Positions 24,130 to 37,791 of a stretch of 64,000 bases of DNA are shown here, in pieces. Origin of the DNA: Helopsaltes ochotensis (lineage: Eukaryota; Chordata; Aves; Passeriformes; Locustellidae); the NCBI GenBank assembly GCA_013400155.1, contig VXBM01000289.1, forward strand, positions 62,001-126,000, read 5' to 3'. A model generated the notes under the pieces. That model did not search any database. It saw only the letters and a list, made by a program, of their open reading frames with translations, and had not been told where the DNA came from. Positions within the stretch are counted from its first letter, which is position 1, and each line of letters opens with the position of its first letter. The position numbers and the translations under genes were made by a program.

Positions 24130-27100
24130 GTAGAGTTATAACTTTTTCTTAAATAGATTAGTATTTCAGATTCAGACCTAAGGTTATGTATTAATTCTCA
24201 GAACATTCAAAACCTGTTAGATATGAGTCAACTCCTTAACAAAGATTGGTGTTACTCCAGTGGTGCTTATCCAGCAAGGCAAAGATGTGAATGGTTTTCA
24301 TTAAATGTTTGGTGTGAACTTTGGATAGCACATCCCAGAGGCAATCTATTCAATCCTCTGATAATTTGGACCTATCTTTGCAATTGCATGCATAGTGATG
24401 ACTTCTTTGCAGGCCATGGTACGGTTTAAGGTCCTTCAGAACCATTGTTCTTAGTTTGAGAAAATCTTACTGATCTACTTCGAGTTTCTGCAATTCAGAT
24501 CTTGTAGTAGAAAAATAAGAGTAATGTGCACAACCAGTAACAAAGTTATGGTAACAAATCAACATTTTCATTCCATTATGTTTTCTTTAATATCCTGTAG
24601 TTTTGAGTTAGTTTTCTTTACTCTTTTGGATAACAGATTCTAGTCTTAAAATCTGAGACAGTGTTCAGTGGATGTTTCTTTTCTTTCTTTGCAAATAGGA
24701 GGTTTAATTTATTTCTAAAAATACACCTACCATGCCATTGCCAAGAGATATTTTTATTGTTTCCAGTGCTGAATAGCAAGCTAATACAATCATGTTATAC
24801 TCTGAAATTGTGGAGGAAAAGAAATGCTCAAATACTGTAGCTTCACCTAGAGAATAAAATTGTACTTCCAATTTTTTCTGAACCATTGGAATCTCAAAAC
24901 CTTCACTTCAAAAGGAATTCTTCTTATATTTGCCAGTGGATTTGAGATTTGTCTGGTTATCTCCAGATGATGGTTTTAGGTCCCTAATTTTATATTTCCA
25001 GTCGCTGAATACCATCAGTATAGGGAATACAGTGCTAGAATTTGCTTCCCTTGTGTTTTTAGAGGAGCTGACGTTGAGATACCATGCAAGGCCTAGCTGT
25101 TTGAACAGGTCTTTGCCTGAAGCTATTTTTGCCTTTGATGATGTAAGCAGTTTCTTTGTATTTGGCATCGTGCTCTGCTTGGACTTAATACGTATGGTTA
25201 CGTATTGCTATCTCCTAAAGACATCGATAGGAGCATTTTACAAAGGAAGCCGTAAATAAATTAATAAATGGAGCTTTGATTTGTTTAGAATTGCTAAAAT
25301 TTAATTAACTTCCAGGGATAAACTCAATTAGCTGTATTTCATACTGACTTGGATTTTACTTGCTCTCTTGGGGACTGTCTCATCCCTGAAGAAGCAGCTG
25401 CAGGGAGGGAGAAGAGAGAAATGACACAGGTTCTATGCAAAGAATCTTTGCAAAACCCTACAAAGAGGGACATGTTAATTTGGACACACTCACAGGAGGG
25501 TGTGGCAGACACATTGCTATTTGATGGATGACATTGTAGGACTGACTTCTTTGTTGCTTGGCAGGGAGGTTTATGATGTTCTGGATACTGATTAGAGGTA
25601 ACAGATTTAAAATTAGAAACCGTTTTCCCAACAAGAAAGAACATGTTTATATAATGTGTTTTTTTCTTTTTATTTAGTTGTGTTCTCTGCTCATAATGAA
25701 TACTTGGTTAATGATCCTAATGACTGATGTCTTGTGTCCTGAGAAAACCAGGATACTGGCATTAATTTCTTCACATTGTACCTTCAGTCACTGTTATCTA
25801 ATGACACTTTGGATAAGTGTGAGAAAGGAATTCGAGACCTCTTCTTGTTTAGTACTTGGCTTTTCTTCCACATGGACTGGAGAATGGTTACACCTTCGAG
25901 ATTTTTTTTCCCCCAGTATAGATGGCTATAATTGGGAAACTGAAACAATTCATTTACTTAATGGGGGATAAAAACTATCATTTGAGTTTAAGGAATTAGT
26001 GACCTGCCAATTCTGATTCTCCTTACTAAAGCAGCAAGGCCTATGTTAGGTGTCATCTCTTCCCCCTTTTCCCCCCCATTTTTCTAACAGTCCAAAACTT
26101 CAGGTTCTGCTGATTGTAGTAAAATAGCTTAAAAATCCAAATATTCACTATTGCAGTGCACTAAGGCAGGGAAACTTGGCAGTCATGCTCAGGTAACCTC
26201 TGGCATCTCTAGTCCCTTTAGGCCTTTTGTATGCTTTGGTCTGTGTTGGCTGCCAGAGCAACAAAACCTGTTTTTGTCTTTTTACTCTGACAGAAGCTGG
26301 CAGTGTGGACACGGACACTTAACATCCTGTAACCTTTTTGTCCTTCGGGAAAGCTCCCACCAGGTTCACAAAACCTGTCACAGTTTCTAGCTGGGGAACA
26401 GTGAGCATGGTATGCAGGACAGTGTTTTCAGCTACAAAACATACATGACTTCCCATCTGATCAGACATTAAAAGTCTTACCGAATGGTTTGGTTTACAGT
26501 TGTATCAGTGCACTGTTTGGTGTGCCTCTTCTGCCCTCAGTGGGCTGTTTTGGTCTGTTCAGTCCAGCACAAAGTAACTACGGCACTGTGCAGGAGATGC
26601 ATAGATGCATCTGATTTCTCAAGATGGACTTGGATCTGCTCTAAGCAGAGTGGCAAACATGGGATTCTGAGGAGAAAAAAAAAGGTTGTCAGCTTATGTG
26701 AGTGCTCCTTCCTAGGATCAATACAGAATTTCTCCATCTCAGCAGCTTGGTCTTAAAAGTGCTGTTCATCCAAACTAGTGCCATCTCCTTGCAGGAATTA
26801 TTGCAGGGTGCAAACCACTCAGAATGTTTAGGTTGCTGTCTAGCCTATTTCTTGTTCATCACCTCACCATCTTTCTCCAGGTTTTATACTTCATATTATC
26901 AATATTTCTTGTCTTTTAGGGGGTTTCTTTACCTTTGTGGCATTTGCACATGTTTGTCCTCTCCACTGTAGCAGCTGTCTAGAGCTCAGCCCTCCAGTGT
27001 TTTGGTTCTAAGCTTTAGAGTAATATGTATTCTACAGGCTGCTTTTGAGAAATAGCAATGGAGATGCTAGAAGGGATGTTGTGTTCCTGTGGCTCCGTCA

Positions 27101-29066
27101 CATGCTGCCTGTATGACAGTATGTGTGTTGTCACATTTTCTGTTTCCTTATTTTATAAAAGACAAAATGCCTGTGGTGCTCCAGCTTGCTGATACAAAAT
27201 GATTCATCAAATAACTGTGATTGTCTTTCAGCCTTTAATTTGTAATGCCTCTGTTACTTCTGACACTCTGCTGCCTCCAACATTTTTCCTCAATTATTAC
27301 TGAACATCACACACATGCAGTACCTTGTGTCTGTGTCATATGTGCAGTTCTCTAAGAGGACACCTGTCACAACTGAAGAAAACGTGCATGTACCTCTGTA
27401 CTTTCTCACAGAGACAATAAATAGAGTTAACTCTATTAACTCTCCTTCCTTATTGTAGGGGTGTCTGATAAAAACACAATGATGTGGAATTAATCTTAAA
27501 GCTTGGATAGCGTCTCTGAAGACAGGCTGTCTTAATGACAAGGCAATTGTATGTGATGATTTATAGCTAGGGAGAGCAAATTGCTGATTTTTAGATGAGT
27601 GTCTAGTGGGCAGAAATCCCTATCACAGAAACTGCTGAATGCTCTTCAGAAGAGTACACTCCTCTGGAATGTGAGAGATGTGTATTATGTTCCCTGTTTT
27701 TCTTTGGATGCGCTGTCTGACCTTAAACAAGTCACTTTGCTGCTCTGTACCTGTTTTAAATATTCTGATTATATTTCTGTATTATATGTCCTGATTATTT
27801 TCTGTGCTGGGACAATTTCATGAAATATATGTGAATGACCTTATTGCAGTATGCCCACATTTGATATGGAGCATATGGAAGCTATCACAGTTTTAATAAT
27901 AACTGTTGTTCAAATATAAGTTTGTCTCTCTCTTCCTCAGTTTTCCTGTATAAAATGGAAACTAGAAAGCGTTCTGTATAAGCCATACAGTATTTTTATT
28001 TGGAACAAACTTCTGGAGATTTCTAGTTCAATCTAGACTTTCCTCAGGGTCATGTGCAGTTGAGCTTAGAATGCTTTCAGTCTGGCAAACCCCACTGAGA
28101 TTTTTGTTTCCATGTTTGACCACTCTTGTGGTGAAAAATGTCCTTTTCTATGGAGCTGGAGATTCCCTTATGTTGTGGCTTAGAAATGGTACTCTCCAAT
28201 TCAGTGGTCCCATTGAGACTCTGCAAATCCCATTGCTCACTTGCTTCCCCTTGCCATGCCCTTCCCAGCTACTGCAAAGAATTACCTCTCTTCTGGCTGG
28301 AACCAAGACACCTTACTGCAGCTCATGTCTCTTGCCACTACAAGTTCACGGTGCTAATTCATGTTCAAGTTGTCTGCCGTATCTCCAGGTCCTTTTCTGC
28401 AGAGTTGCTCCTCTGCCTGTACTAATGTGTGAGACTTTTGTGACTCAGGTGTAGGACGATGTATTTATTGGTTTTGATTTACATCAAGCATTGCTCTCAA
28501 TCCTTTGTTCCACCTTGCAATGGTTTCTCTAAATGATAACCCAGTGCTTCCTCCAATGCATCAGCCCTTCTCTCCATGTCACTTACAAACGTGTCTATGT
28601 TGGTCCATCATCCAGGTCCAGGTTTGGAGGTACTGATCAAGTTTCTTCTGAAAGAGCTATATAGTGGGAATTAAAATGCTCTTGCTTATCTTTTTTGTCT
28701 CTGATCTTTATGCCATCAAACTCCTGTGTGTTCTCAGTAAGTTTTTGCTTTGCTGGATGAATGCCATTGAATAATGCTCAAATTTTACATGCTATTATTT
28801 ATCTATTGAATTGTTATGCTTCTGACTTTCTAATGCAATTTGGCATACAAATGCATGATGAGCAGTCACTGCATGCAAGTACTTAGGACCTGTGGATCAG
28901 GAGGAGAGGGAGCTGTGTGAAGGACACTGTTAGAATGCCATTTGGGTAGGGAAGAATCTTCACTCTCCTGTGCTGAACCTTAAACCTCACTCAGTTATTG
29001 GAAAAAAATGAACTAAACTGAGTGAGTAGTTCAAAGTGTTGATGTCTCCTTATCTTCCTCCTTTAG
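24130..29066 (+). other. NRXN3: NRXN3 intron between exons A and B
   Basis: This phase-1 intron of 4,937 bases has donor GTAGAG and acceptor TCCTCCTTTAG. It is AT-rich and non-coding. One degraded minus-strand CR1 copy lies at about 28010-28640. The remainder (24130-28010 and 28640-29066) shows only short chance ORFs and no gene, RNA or repeat that I recognise. Confidence 0.93.
28010..28640 (-). mobile_element. Degraded CR1 LINE fragment
   Basis: Antisense CR1 landmarks include TTCCTCAGGGTCATGTGCAG, GTTTGACCACTCTTGTGGTG, TTCATGTTCAAGTTGTCTGC and CCAGGTCCTTTTCTGCAGAG. The middle (about 28200-28350) is too diverged to align by eye, so this could be two pieces of one insertion with an internal deletion. 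It lies about 430 bases upstream of exon B, with no sign of having supplied an exon. Confidence 0.65.
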
Positions 29067-29450
29067 GTACTATATCAGTGAACAGCCGACGCACCCCATT
29101 CACTGCTAGCGGGGAGAGTGAGATCCTGGACCTGGAAGGTGACATGTACCTCGGTGGGCTGCCAGAGAACCGGGCAGGACTCATCCTTCCCACAGAGCTC
29201 TGGACAGCAATGCTGAACTATGGCTATGTCGGCTGTATCCGAGACTTGTTCATTGATGGACGAAGCAAGAACATCCGGCAGCTGGCAGAGGCACAGAATG
29301 CCGCCGGAGTCAAGTCCTCCTGCTCCCGCCTCAGCACCAAGCAGTGTGACAGCTACCCGTGCAAGAACAATGCCGTCTGCAAGGATGGCTGGAACCGCTT
29401 CATTTGTGACTGCACCGGCACCGGCTATTGGGGTAGAACATGTGAGCGAG
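29067..29450 (+). CDS. NRXN3: Neurexin-3 alpha exon B (end of LNS3 and EGF-B)
   Basis: This internal exon of 384 bases completes a split glycine (G|GT) and then encodes 127 residues plus one base. The first ~85 residues finish LNS3: [17 protein letters not shown], the strand [17 protein letters not shown], and [15 protein letters not shown], with cysteines at residues 56 and 85 placed to form the LNS C-terminal disulfide. Residues about 89-126 form EGF-B with the expected six cysteines (93, 98, 104, 113, 115, 125) in a C-x4-C-x5-C-x8-C-x-C-x9-C spacing. The acceptor is TTTAG before 29067 and the donor is CGAG|GTAGGT at 29451. Both ends are phase 1 and the length is a multiple of three, so skipping it would keep the frame. 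[12 protein letters not shown] and [18 protein letters not shown] identify NRXN3; NRXN1 has TLRTPYTAPGES and ENKAGLVFPTE at these places (from memory). The exon is more GC-rich than its flanks. Confidence 0.96.
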
Positions 29451-31787
29451 GTAGGTTGTGTTGTCTGACTTCAGTTACACAAAGCTGAAGGGGTGCATGA
29501 GAACAAGAACAACATCCCTGTGTTCCATAAGACTCAGCCCTGCCCTTGTCAGTCTTCCCAATGCTGAGTTCCAGTCCCAACAGTAGGAAAACTATCTTCT
29601 CTGATTGTTTCCTTCCAAGCTTTTCCACTCCCGTTTCATGAGCTTACTGGCTACTTCACTCCCTAAGCCTTCTGAAGATCTTGTCTTCAGGTTCCAGAGT
29701 TTCTTTGTCTAGATGATAGTTTATCTCCTGAATAGAAAATGCAGCTGCATGTGAGAAGTCTCAAACAAATTACTGGAAACTGTTCCAAAGGTGAGCTTTA
29801 GTTATGGAGATGTTTTTTGCTTGGGGCAGACGACAGACAATGAATCCCAGTTCTATCTAGGCATCCCCTTTTTGTTTTGTGTAGTTGAATTTCCTTGATG
29901 GCTGTTTATGAGTAAAGCCAACTACTGGCATAGTGTTAAAAGCAGCATGTCTCCAAGTTCATCTCTGATAAGGCAAATCGGTAGGAGATTCATGGGGGAT
30001 TCTCTCCATCTTATTTGTACTCATACAGAATTGTGATTTAAAGACGTGATTGGAGATAAGAGGCCCAAGTGATGCTCGAGTAGGCAGGCATATTTTCTAC
30101 GTGTTATAGGTCACATGGAAGGGATTTACTAATGGAAGATACTTGAACTATATATTTCTCAAGTACATAGGTGGTTCCATTAATTGTTGTTACCTTTATT
30201 ATGCAACTGCCACCGCCAGAATGAGGTAGGTGAGAGGTTTTACAGAAAAAGATGGGGCTAAGATCAGTTACAAAAAATTCACCTCCTTAGAGGGGCTTTC
30301 TTATATTTAAACGACTCTCTGTTAATACTTGGCCATTAGCACTGCATTTGGGCTAAACTGCATTCACAGTACACCCAAGAATTAACTGTAAACCATTAGC
30401 AGAGTCTTAAGGCTTTCAGTCCCTTCTGTATGTCACCTCACTTGGCACCATGGTGATAGCGTGTGTCTTAGAACTGGAAATTCAGATATTTTTGAACTTC
30501 TGCTATAAATATTTGAGCAACACCTTTCCCACTTAGTGCATTTTTAAATATTGATTATACTAGCATGCCACTTTTGAGGAAGAACATGAAATTTAGCTAT
30601 AATGCATAAAATAGGAGGCATAATCAAGATTGGTAATTCATTCACTCTACAGAGGATTTTCTTCATTGCAGAAAGTTTTTGTTAATGACCAGAATTCTTC
30701 CTATATGGATGGGATTTTTAGGTTTTACAGCACAAGATCTGTGGTTGTTCATAAAACTGCTCACAGCCAGTAATTCATTGCATGCTGCCCTAAGCAACAC
30801 TAGTAGTTAATTGCCAGTGGGCCTTAAAACAGCTGAAGCATCAACACTGCCATCCATGCTGGGGGAACATGGGTGAAAATGTAAGATTCATGGGCATCAG
30901 CTATGCCAGTGTCAGCTCAGGAATTCTCTCTTTTGACTACATGGGATTTGAAAATTCTGGAAAACATCAGATAGAAGTTTTCTCAGCCATAGCCTTGGGA
31001 ACTGTTTTGGCCAGTTGTTGTGTGATTAGGTTTACACACACACATAAAAGGAAATGCCACCATAAATGCATTGTTCCCCACAAAATTGCATGTATGTTTG
31101 CCATTGGTCTCTATTCAGTATTAGGAGTGACCAGCTCTGTGATTCAGGGCTTTGTGGAGTCTGTCTCATATCCATCTCCTAGACCTGGTTCTCAGAAGAG
31201 AATTCAAAGCTATCAGTGTAACAGAATTCAAAGAACAGAGTTCATGTCACATACCTTTATATATCGATGATGTTAGCTCTTATTCTTTTTATTGTCAGTG
31301 AAAAGAAATCAGTAGGTTAAAGGCATGTAAGCATTTTAATTTGGGAGAAATGAATATCAAGTCCGGCCTGAGATCCATAACTTGGCTGTGCTGTGATGTA
31401 CATCAGTCTGAATTAGGGAGATACATTTCTGAATTAATTAAGTCTAGCACGGGAACTCGAGGTCAAAATAAATATGTGTTAAAATCAGAGTGTATTTAAG
31501 GTTAACAAAACTGTGATAAAACAGTTCATGATAGTATAAAAGATGTATGCAGAGGTCCAAATCCTGAGTAATTAATTTTGTCTGTAACTAGAAACCACAC
31601 ACTCATTGCTGGTTTAGTCCCAGTGTTGGCAAAACGTGGCTATAATGCCTGACATTCCTTGGCAATGTGAGAAGCAGCTCACAGGGAATAAATATTTGAG
31701 ACTGCATACATGGAAAAGGTTGTACACATTGAAGTGCATTTGAGTCCAGAATGTTTGTGTGGTGTTACGTAAGAGCCTCGTACTGCT

Positions 31788-31814
31788 CTGATATAAATGC
31801 TTAATTTATATCAG
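31788..31814. repeat. Perfect 11-bp inverted repeat
   Basis: CTGATATAAAT (31788-31798) and ATTTATATCAG (31804-31814) are exact reverse complements around the loop GCTTA. No function is suggested by the context. Confidence 0.75.
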
Positions 31815-34800
31815 GCAACTGCATTAGTGCCCACTGATTTTGCCTCCATGAACAGAAAGCATTGCAGGCTACCAATTATACTTTTCATTCTCCTGGTCTG
31901 ACACCCAAGGATTATTACAAGTCCTGATTACATCTGGTCTGTGGTCTTGACATTGTTGGAAGGAGAAAGGTGGAGATGGAGACTGGGAAGGGAATCAAAG
32001 TGAGAGATGCTGCCATGCCACAGTGGCACTGCTGTGTAGTGACTGATGAGCTGCCACAGGACTGGTGCATAAGAGTAGGAATGAAGAAGGAGCAGACTAG
32101 ATCTTCTGATATGAGACAGCCTCTGGCCCACTTTTCCAGTTTGCCATCTCTCTTTTTATTCTTTTTTTACGCTTCTGTCCTGCTAAAAGAGGAGTGTAAC
32201 TCCTGCAGCCCAAGTTGTATGATAAAGGGGTAACGGGCAGGGGAACCTAGAATAAAGAATCTCCAGTGCTTGGTGACTATCAGGAAAATCACTCTTTGTC
32301 ACAAAGCAAAGCACATACTTAACATTAGTTAAAGTACTAAAAATAAGGGCGTACATACAGCTCTGGGAAGAGAAGCAGATGATTAATTTGCTGTTGATGA
32401 TGAAGTCTACCTCCCACCTTCCAGGTATAGGATTTCTATATTTATAATGCTGTATTTCTCATAAATTTTATACTTTGTCATATGATGGACATTATACATT
32501 TAAATGGGACTAGAAAGGACATTGCTTTTGTCAGTTAGAAAAGGAGTCTGGGTTCCTTTTATTCATGGTAAAAAATACAAATACATAGTATTTAGTATGT
32601 CACTTCTATCTAAAGCCTGTGGGAGTTTGTCTTGTCAGTGAAATAACACCTCTATATTCAGCCAGCTACACTGGATGCCACACAGACTGGTTACAGGGGT
32701 CTGCTCAGGCAGCACATTTGTGCAGGTAGAAAAACCTTTCTGTAACTGGAGTTTGACAGGGCACAGAATAGAGAACTGCTGCCAAGGCCTCAAATTCATT
32801 CTTACAATTCCAATATCTAATCCTTATTTTGGTGCTGGTAGTGATGTAAGCAGACAAAGGTGTTAGCAGTCTGAAAGTGTCATAGTTTCTAATAGTAATA
32901 TAGTTTCTCCTTGGGTAATTGAAATTTCGTGGAAAAGATGGAGCAAGACATGGAAAAGACCAGATTATGCTTTCATGGGCCTTAAGGGCTCAGTGCCAGC
33001 TGTGAGGCTGAGCAAAGGCAGCAGCAGATGCTGGCAGTTAGCTTGGTATGGTCCCCATTTCACACTTTCCACCAGAGACTGTGGTGACCAGGTTATTTTC
33101 TTTCACTGTTATTTTCTTAAATCCTTCGTTCTCATCCTCTGTCACCTTTCCATAATGGTTCTCTACTAAGCAGTCTAACTCAGTGTGACTATGTTGCAAA
33201 TACAGTAAAAAAGGAAATAAATGGAGAAGAACCTAATAGACAGGAGACAATTCCTCCTGGAAGTGATGCTCTGACTGCCTTGCAATGTGGTAATGATTTC
33301 ACGTCCCCCTGCTCCCTGAGCTCTCTTGCACTGCTGTTAAATATGGTGAAGAGAAAGATTTAATCATTCCAGAAAGACTCCTAAACTGAAATTAGTTTTG
33401 GATAGCTCTTAAATGAATCACAGGCACAGTGAAGTGGATTTATGATGAAAGTTATAATTGCAAGTGCATACTGAGACTTTGTACTGAGTTTGCTAGTTTT
33501 GGGTTGTGGTGTGCTGGGCATTAGGGAAACAAATCCCCAAATCTTGGTGCTTGTGCTGTTGGTAATATTGAATCATTCTTGCGTCCTAGGGTTTTAGAAT
33601 GAGTAGAGTACCAGAGAACAATGTCTGCAGCGCAGCCCCTCTCTTCTGAAGGACCTTGTTTCAACAGGTCTACTATTCTGCTGGTTTGAAATAAAGGACC
33701 TAAACTATCTGAAATCCCATGGGAATGCTTCCCAAATGCTTTGTGATCATCAGATGCAGGGCAAGTTTTGAGGCAATTGACAAAAAAGATTCCTCCAATA
33801 TAGTGGATACCATGCTTCCTCCTGTTGCATGTGAGCTGCTTGTCCAAACTGAACCTAATTAGGGTGAGTTGCAAGTCTTGTCAGCAAGGGCTGGAGGGCT
33901 GTTGCAGACATGTAGGAGGGTGGGAATTGTGGGTTAGTGCAGCAGTTGTGAAGGATCTTTGGTGGGTCTTTTTAAGTACTTAATGTCTTCTTTACCCTTG
34001 GCCGTGTAATTTGTTAGTGTTTGTAATTTGTCAGTTGCATCAGGTCATTGCAACTCCCTGTTAATTGCACTTAAGATGTTAGGGGCAGGAGCTGGTATCT
34101 GGCTCATGGAGGATGATGTACTACTTAGCTGTGATTACAAAGTATGTCCTCACAACCCTACACTTTTCTGAAAAGGACTCAAAGCCCTGGGATTAACTAA
34201 GCAGGAGGAGGGGAATGTGTGTCGTATTCAAATTAGCTATTTTCTGTAGCTACAGTGAAAATGCCTTGGGCTCAAAAAGATGCGTGAGGTCTGTTTGGTG
34301 GATCTTGGAAACTCTCTGCACCCTTTCCTTCTACTGAAACACTGTGAGAGCGACAGCAGAGGACAAGAGCCCAGGAAGGACACAAAGCAAAAGACAACTG
34401 AAAATCAGATAATTTTAGGCCAATGAGAATCAAATGCTGTTGATGACTCACTTTTTAACATTGTCTCCTCCTTAAATGAGTTGACTGCAGTTTGCTTGGA
34501 TTTTTTTTTTTTAAGAAATATATAATATTGGAAAAGGCAGGTTGGTATGAGACTTCTGATAATTTAAAACTGAAAAGTTGTTCAGGTTTAGATTTTAACC
34601 TCAAAAGTTATTTGCTCAGAACTGGACACAGCCTGAGTCCTTTCCAGGTAAAGGGTGGAAAAATAAAGGGCTTGTTCCAGCCGTTTCCTTTGCTGAGCTG
34701 CATCCACTGTTTATTGGAGAAAGACAGAAATATCCCATTCTGGTTCTCCTCCCAAGGCCTGGAACCAGCACTCGTTTCTGTTTGGGTTGGCTCATAATGG

Positions 34801-36986
34801 GCAGATAGCATCCTGAGCAAGCCAGCCTTCTGTGTTCTGTGGTAAACTCTCTGTGAGCAGCAACACATCTGCTGTTAACAGTGATGATGTTGAGCATAGG
34901 GCTGCACATCTGATTATCTGCCAAGTACCTCGGCAGCAGTGTTTACTGAGAACAATTTAATGACAAGACACCTCTTCCCATTATGTATGCAATGAGGGGA
35001 GATGTTGTAAAACTACTGGTAATAAGAAATGCTACAGAACCATTTACTACACAGGATATGTGCTGCATACTTTGCTATCTCAGACACAGGTAGCAGCTTA
35101 GATTTCTTTTTAATTTTAGTGAAGATGTTTGATGATAATCACATCTTTGAAGGTTTGTTTAAAACAACTTAAAAGTGTTGATGCTTTTTGGACTGTCCAG
35201 ACCTTCTGAGTATGCAGTGAAACACTATATAACTGCTGAGAATAGATTTTCCTATAGGACTGATGGTTCCCAGGAGAGATGGACACATTAGAGAAAAGTC
35301 TTTGCTCCAACGTTTTAATTCTTTTAATCCTGCTAGATCTTGAACAGTCAAAGACATAAGAAAATCAAAAGATAAGAATAATCTTATGATTTCATGATAT
35401 AAAAGTGTTAGAAAATAGGTCTGTTACAAACCTCATCTATTCACTGACTTACTAGTACCAGATTGGTCCCTATTGTACAGTTTCCCAAATTGACTTCAAA
35501 CTGCAGAAAAAAAACTCCATCTGAATTTAACAAAAAAATTCGTACGATCCCTTCACACCCATATCAATTTGTTTCTCACTAATTTCATGGTAAAAATCTC
35601 AATTAAACATGATCTGAAGAATGTTAACTTTGTTAAGAGCATTTTGTGTGCGAAGTTAACTTTCTCACTAGCTGTCGATCTATTTGTAACGCTTGTGGCT
35701 GATCCCTTTATGGCTGGCCCAGGCAGCTCCTGCTGTGGAAGATGCTGTTCACAGTGCTGCTCAAGAAACACAGGCCTGGCTTTTTGTGATCAGCTCCCTT
35801 GTATCTCTCCTTATAAAGACTGACTGTCAGACCAGAAGGCTACTGTTTGTTGCATAAGTGCTGGATTATTCTACTTATTTATGTATCCTCCATCTTCTAA
35901 GTCTTTCCTTACCTTTTGTGGAATAACTTCTGTGCTAACATTCAAACAATTCCCAAGATGCTCATTAGATGTTGTGCTAACTCCAGTAAGGACAGTGCCA
36001 CCAAGGTGGGCTTGTAAGGGAAGAGAAACAATATTAAGGAACAATTTAGGTCTCTGACTTTTGTGGGTTTATATTGGGATCCTTACCACTCATTATAACT
36101 TTTTTGTCCATAGATATATATGTTCAGTCAAAGGCCACTCTGAAAATATGTGCTTTCCAGGACAAGTAACTGCATTTGTTGCACTCTAATGTCTTTGTGA
36201 TATCCTCAGTACAGAAGAGTGTGCAGTTAATTCTGCAGTCAGGGTGATTACATCCGCCTGGGAAAAGACCATTTCATGGGTTTTATGCTGTTGAACTTTA
36301 ACTTCAAAGAATCTCATTGATGTGACAATCTCCAACAGCATCTGCCGAGCAGCTGGAAAATCTGAGACCGTATAAAAACCAACTGATTGTCTCTTCTATA
36401 TCGTAAAATGTTAGGGGTATGATTTTTTTAAATTTGTGTGTTCCTCCTGTTTCTTCATCCTGATTCCATCATCATATGCTTTTGGCCACTCTTGACTTCC
36501 GTGCTGCATGTGAATTTGTTATACTCCAGGTGCTCTTCATCTAATCTGAACATGTTACTTGGTGGCACAGAAGATGATAATAATTTCTGCTGTTTTTCTC
36601 TAAACTTCTGTACTTCTGGCTGTTTATTGCTGAGTGTAGCTTTTATAAGGTCCTCCCAGTTCAAGAGGTATGAGGACCCAAACCTGTATGATTTTGTTTA
36701 CTGTCAACTCCTGTGAAGAACACTAGAACAACAGCAAAAAAGATGTTGATGCGTAGGTAAGACCGTTTGATTAATGCTTATAGAACATACTTTTACTGGT
36801 GTAAGCCTCTTCTACAGGACCAATATTGTAGTGATGTTTTAACTTCTCTGGGTTTATAAATGACAGTTCAGAACAATGGTTTCTCCTTAATGTAAGCCAC
36901 AAAATAAGGCACAAAATGTTGTTCAGATAACTCTCACATTGAAGGACAGCTTGTCGTAGCAGTTCAGTTTTGCCTGAATATCACAG

Positions 36987-37566
36987 TGTCACTGTTTAAC
37001 ACCAGCCAGCAACCAAGCCCCAAGTAGCCACTTGCTCACTCCTCCACCAGCGGGATCAGGGAGAGAATCAGAAGACTGAAAGTGAGATAACTCATGGCTT
37101 GAGATAAAAGAGTTTAATAGGAAAATCAAAAGCCATGCATGCATGAAAAGCAAAACAAGGAATAGATTCAGTGCTTCCCATGGCAGGCAGGTGTTCAGCC
37201 ATCTCCAGGAGAGCAGGGCCCCATCACATGTAACAATGATTGGGAAGATGAACACCATCACTCCAAACATCCCTCCCCTCCTCCTGCTTTCCCCCCTTTC
37301 TATACTGAGCATGATGTCACATGGCCTGGAGTATCCCTTTGGGCACTGGGGTCACCTGTCCTGCCTCCTGTCAACTTCTTGTGCACACTCAGCTCCCTCA
37401 TTGGTGTGGCAGTACAGACAGCAGAAACGGCCTTGGCTCTGTGCAAGTCCTGCCCAGCAACAACAAAAACTCTGTGTGGTAAACACTGTTTTCAGCACAA
37501 TTCCAAAGCATAGTCCCACACTACTCACTGTGAAGAAAATTAAGACTACCCCAGCAAAAACCAGCA
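36987..37566 (-). mobile_element. Solo LTR of an avian endogenous retrovirus (copy 2)
   Basis: This is homologous over its full length to the copy at 10294-10846, with near-identical central blocks such as CAGTGCTTCCCATGGCAGGC and ATCCCTTTGGGCACTGGGGT. Termini are TG...CA, and a perfect 5-base direct repeat CACAG flanks it at 36982-36986 and 37567-37571, consistent with a target-site duplication; because the right boundary could shift by two bases, this is slightly ambiguous. A plus-strand TTTAAT near 37113 is the minus-strand ATTAAA poly(A) signal, and there is a TATA-like AGTATAGAAA near 37299. No internal retroviral genes adjoin it. The element is antisense to NRXN3. The open frame 37143-37607 is a chance reading. 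Confidence 0.85.
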
Positions 37567-37791
37567 CACAGGGGAAGGCGGAATTTAGTAAAATTTGGAT
37601 CATTTGAAGTGTTAATTCATTATAAAGGAAGGAAGTACATTTTCACCTTTTCATGATATCTGTCCCAGGTTACTCCCTGCAAGACACATGATGGCGTGTT
37701 ATGACTCTCCCTCACAAAGACAATAGTAACACAGGTTCATGTTAATAGATCCTTTTGAGTGGATTACAGTGAAAGGACACTGAATAGTCAG

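Noticed and set aside
30869..31270. 133-residue plus-strand ORF with hydrophobic stretches
   Set aside because: No recognisable family, no exon borders consistent with NRXN3, and it lies in ordinary AT-rich intron.
33521..33874. 117-residue minus-strand ORF with a fairly protein-like composition
   Set aside because: I considered a processed pseudogene, but no known protein is recognised, and there is no poly(A) tail or flanking duplication.
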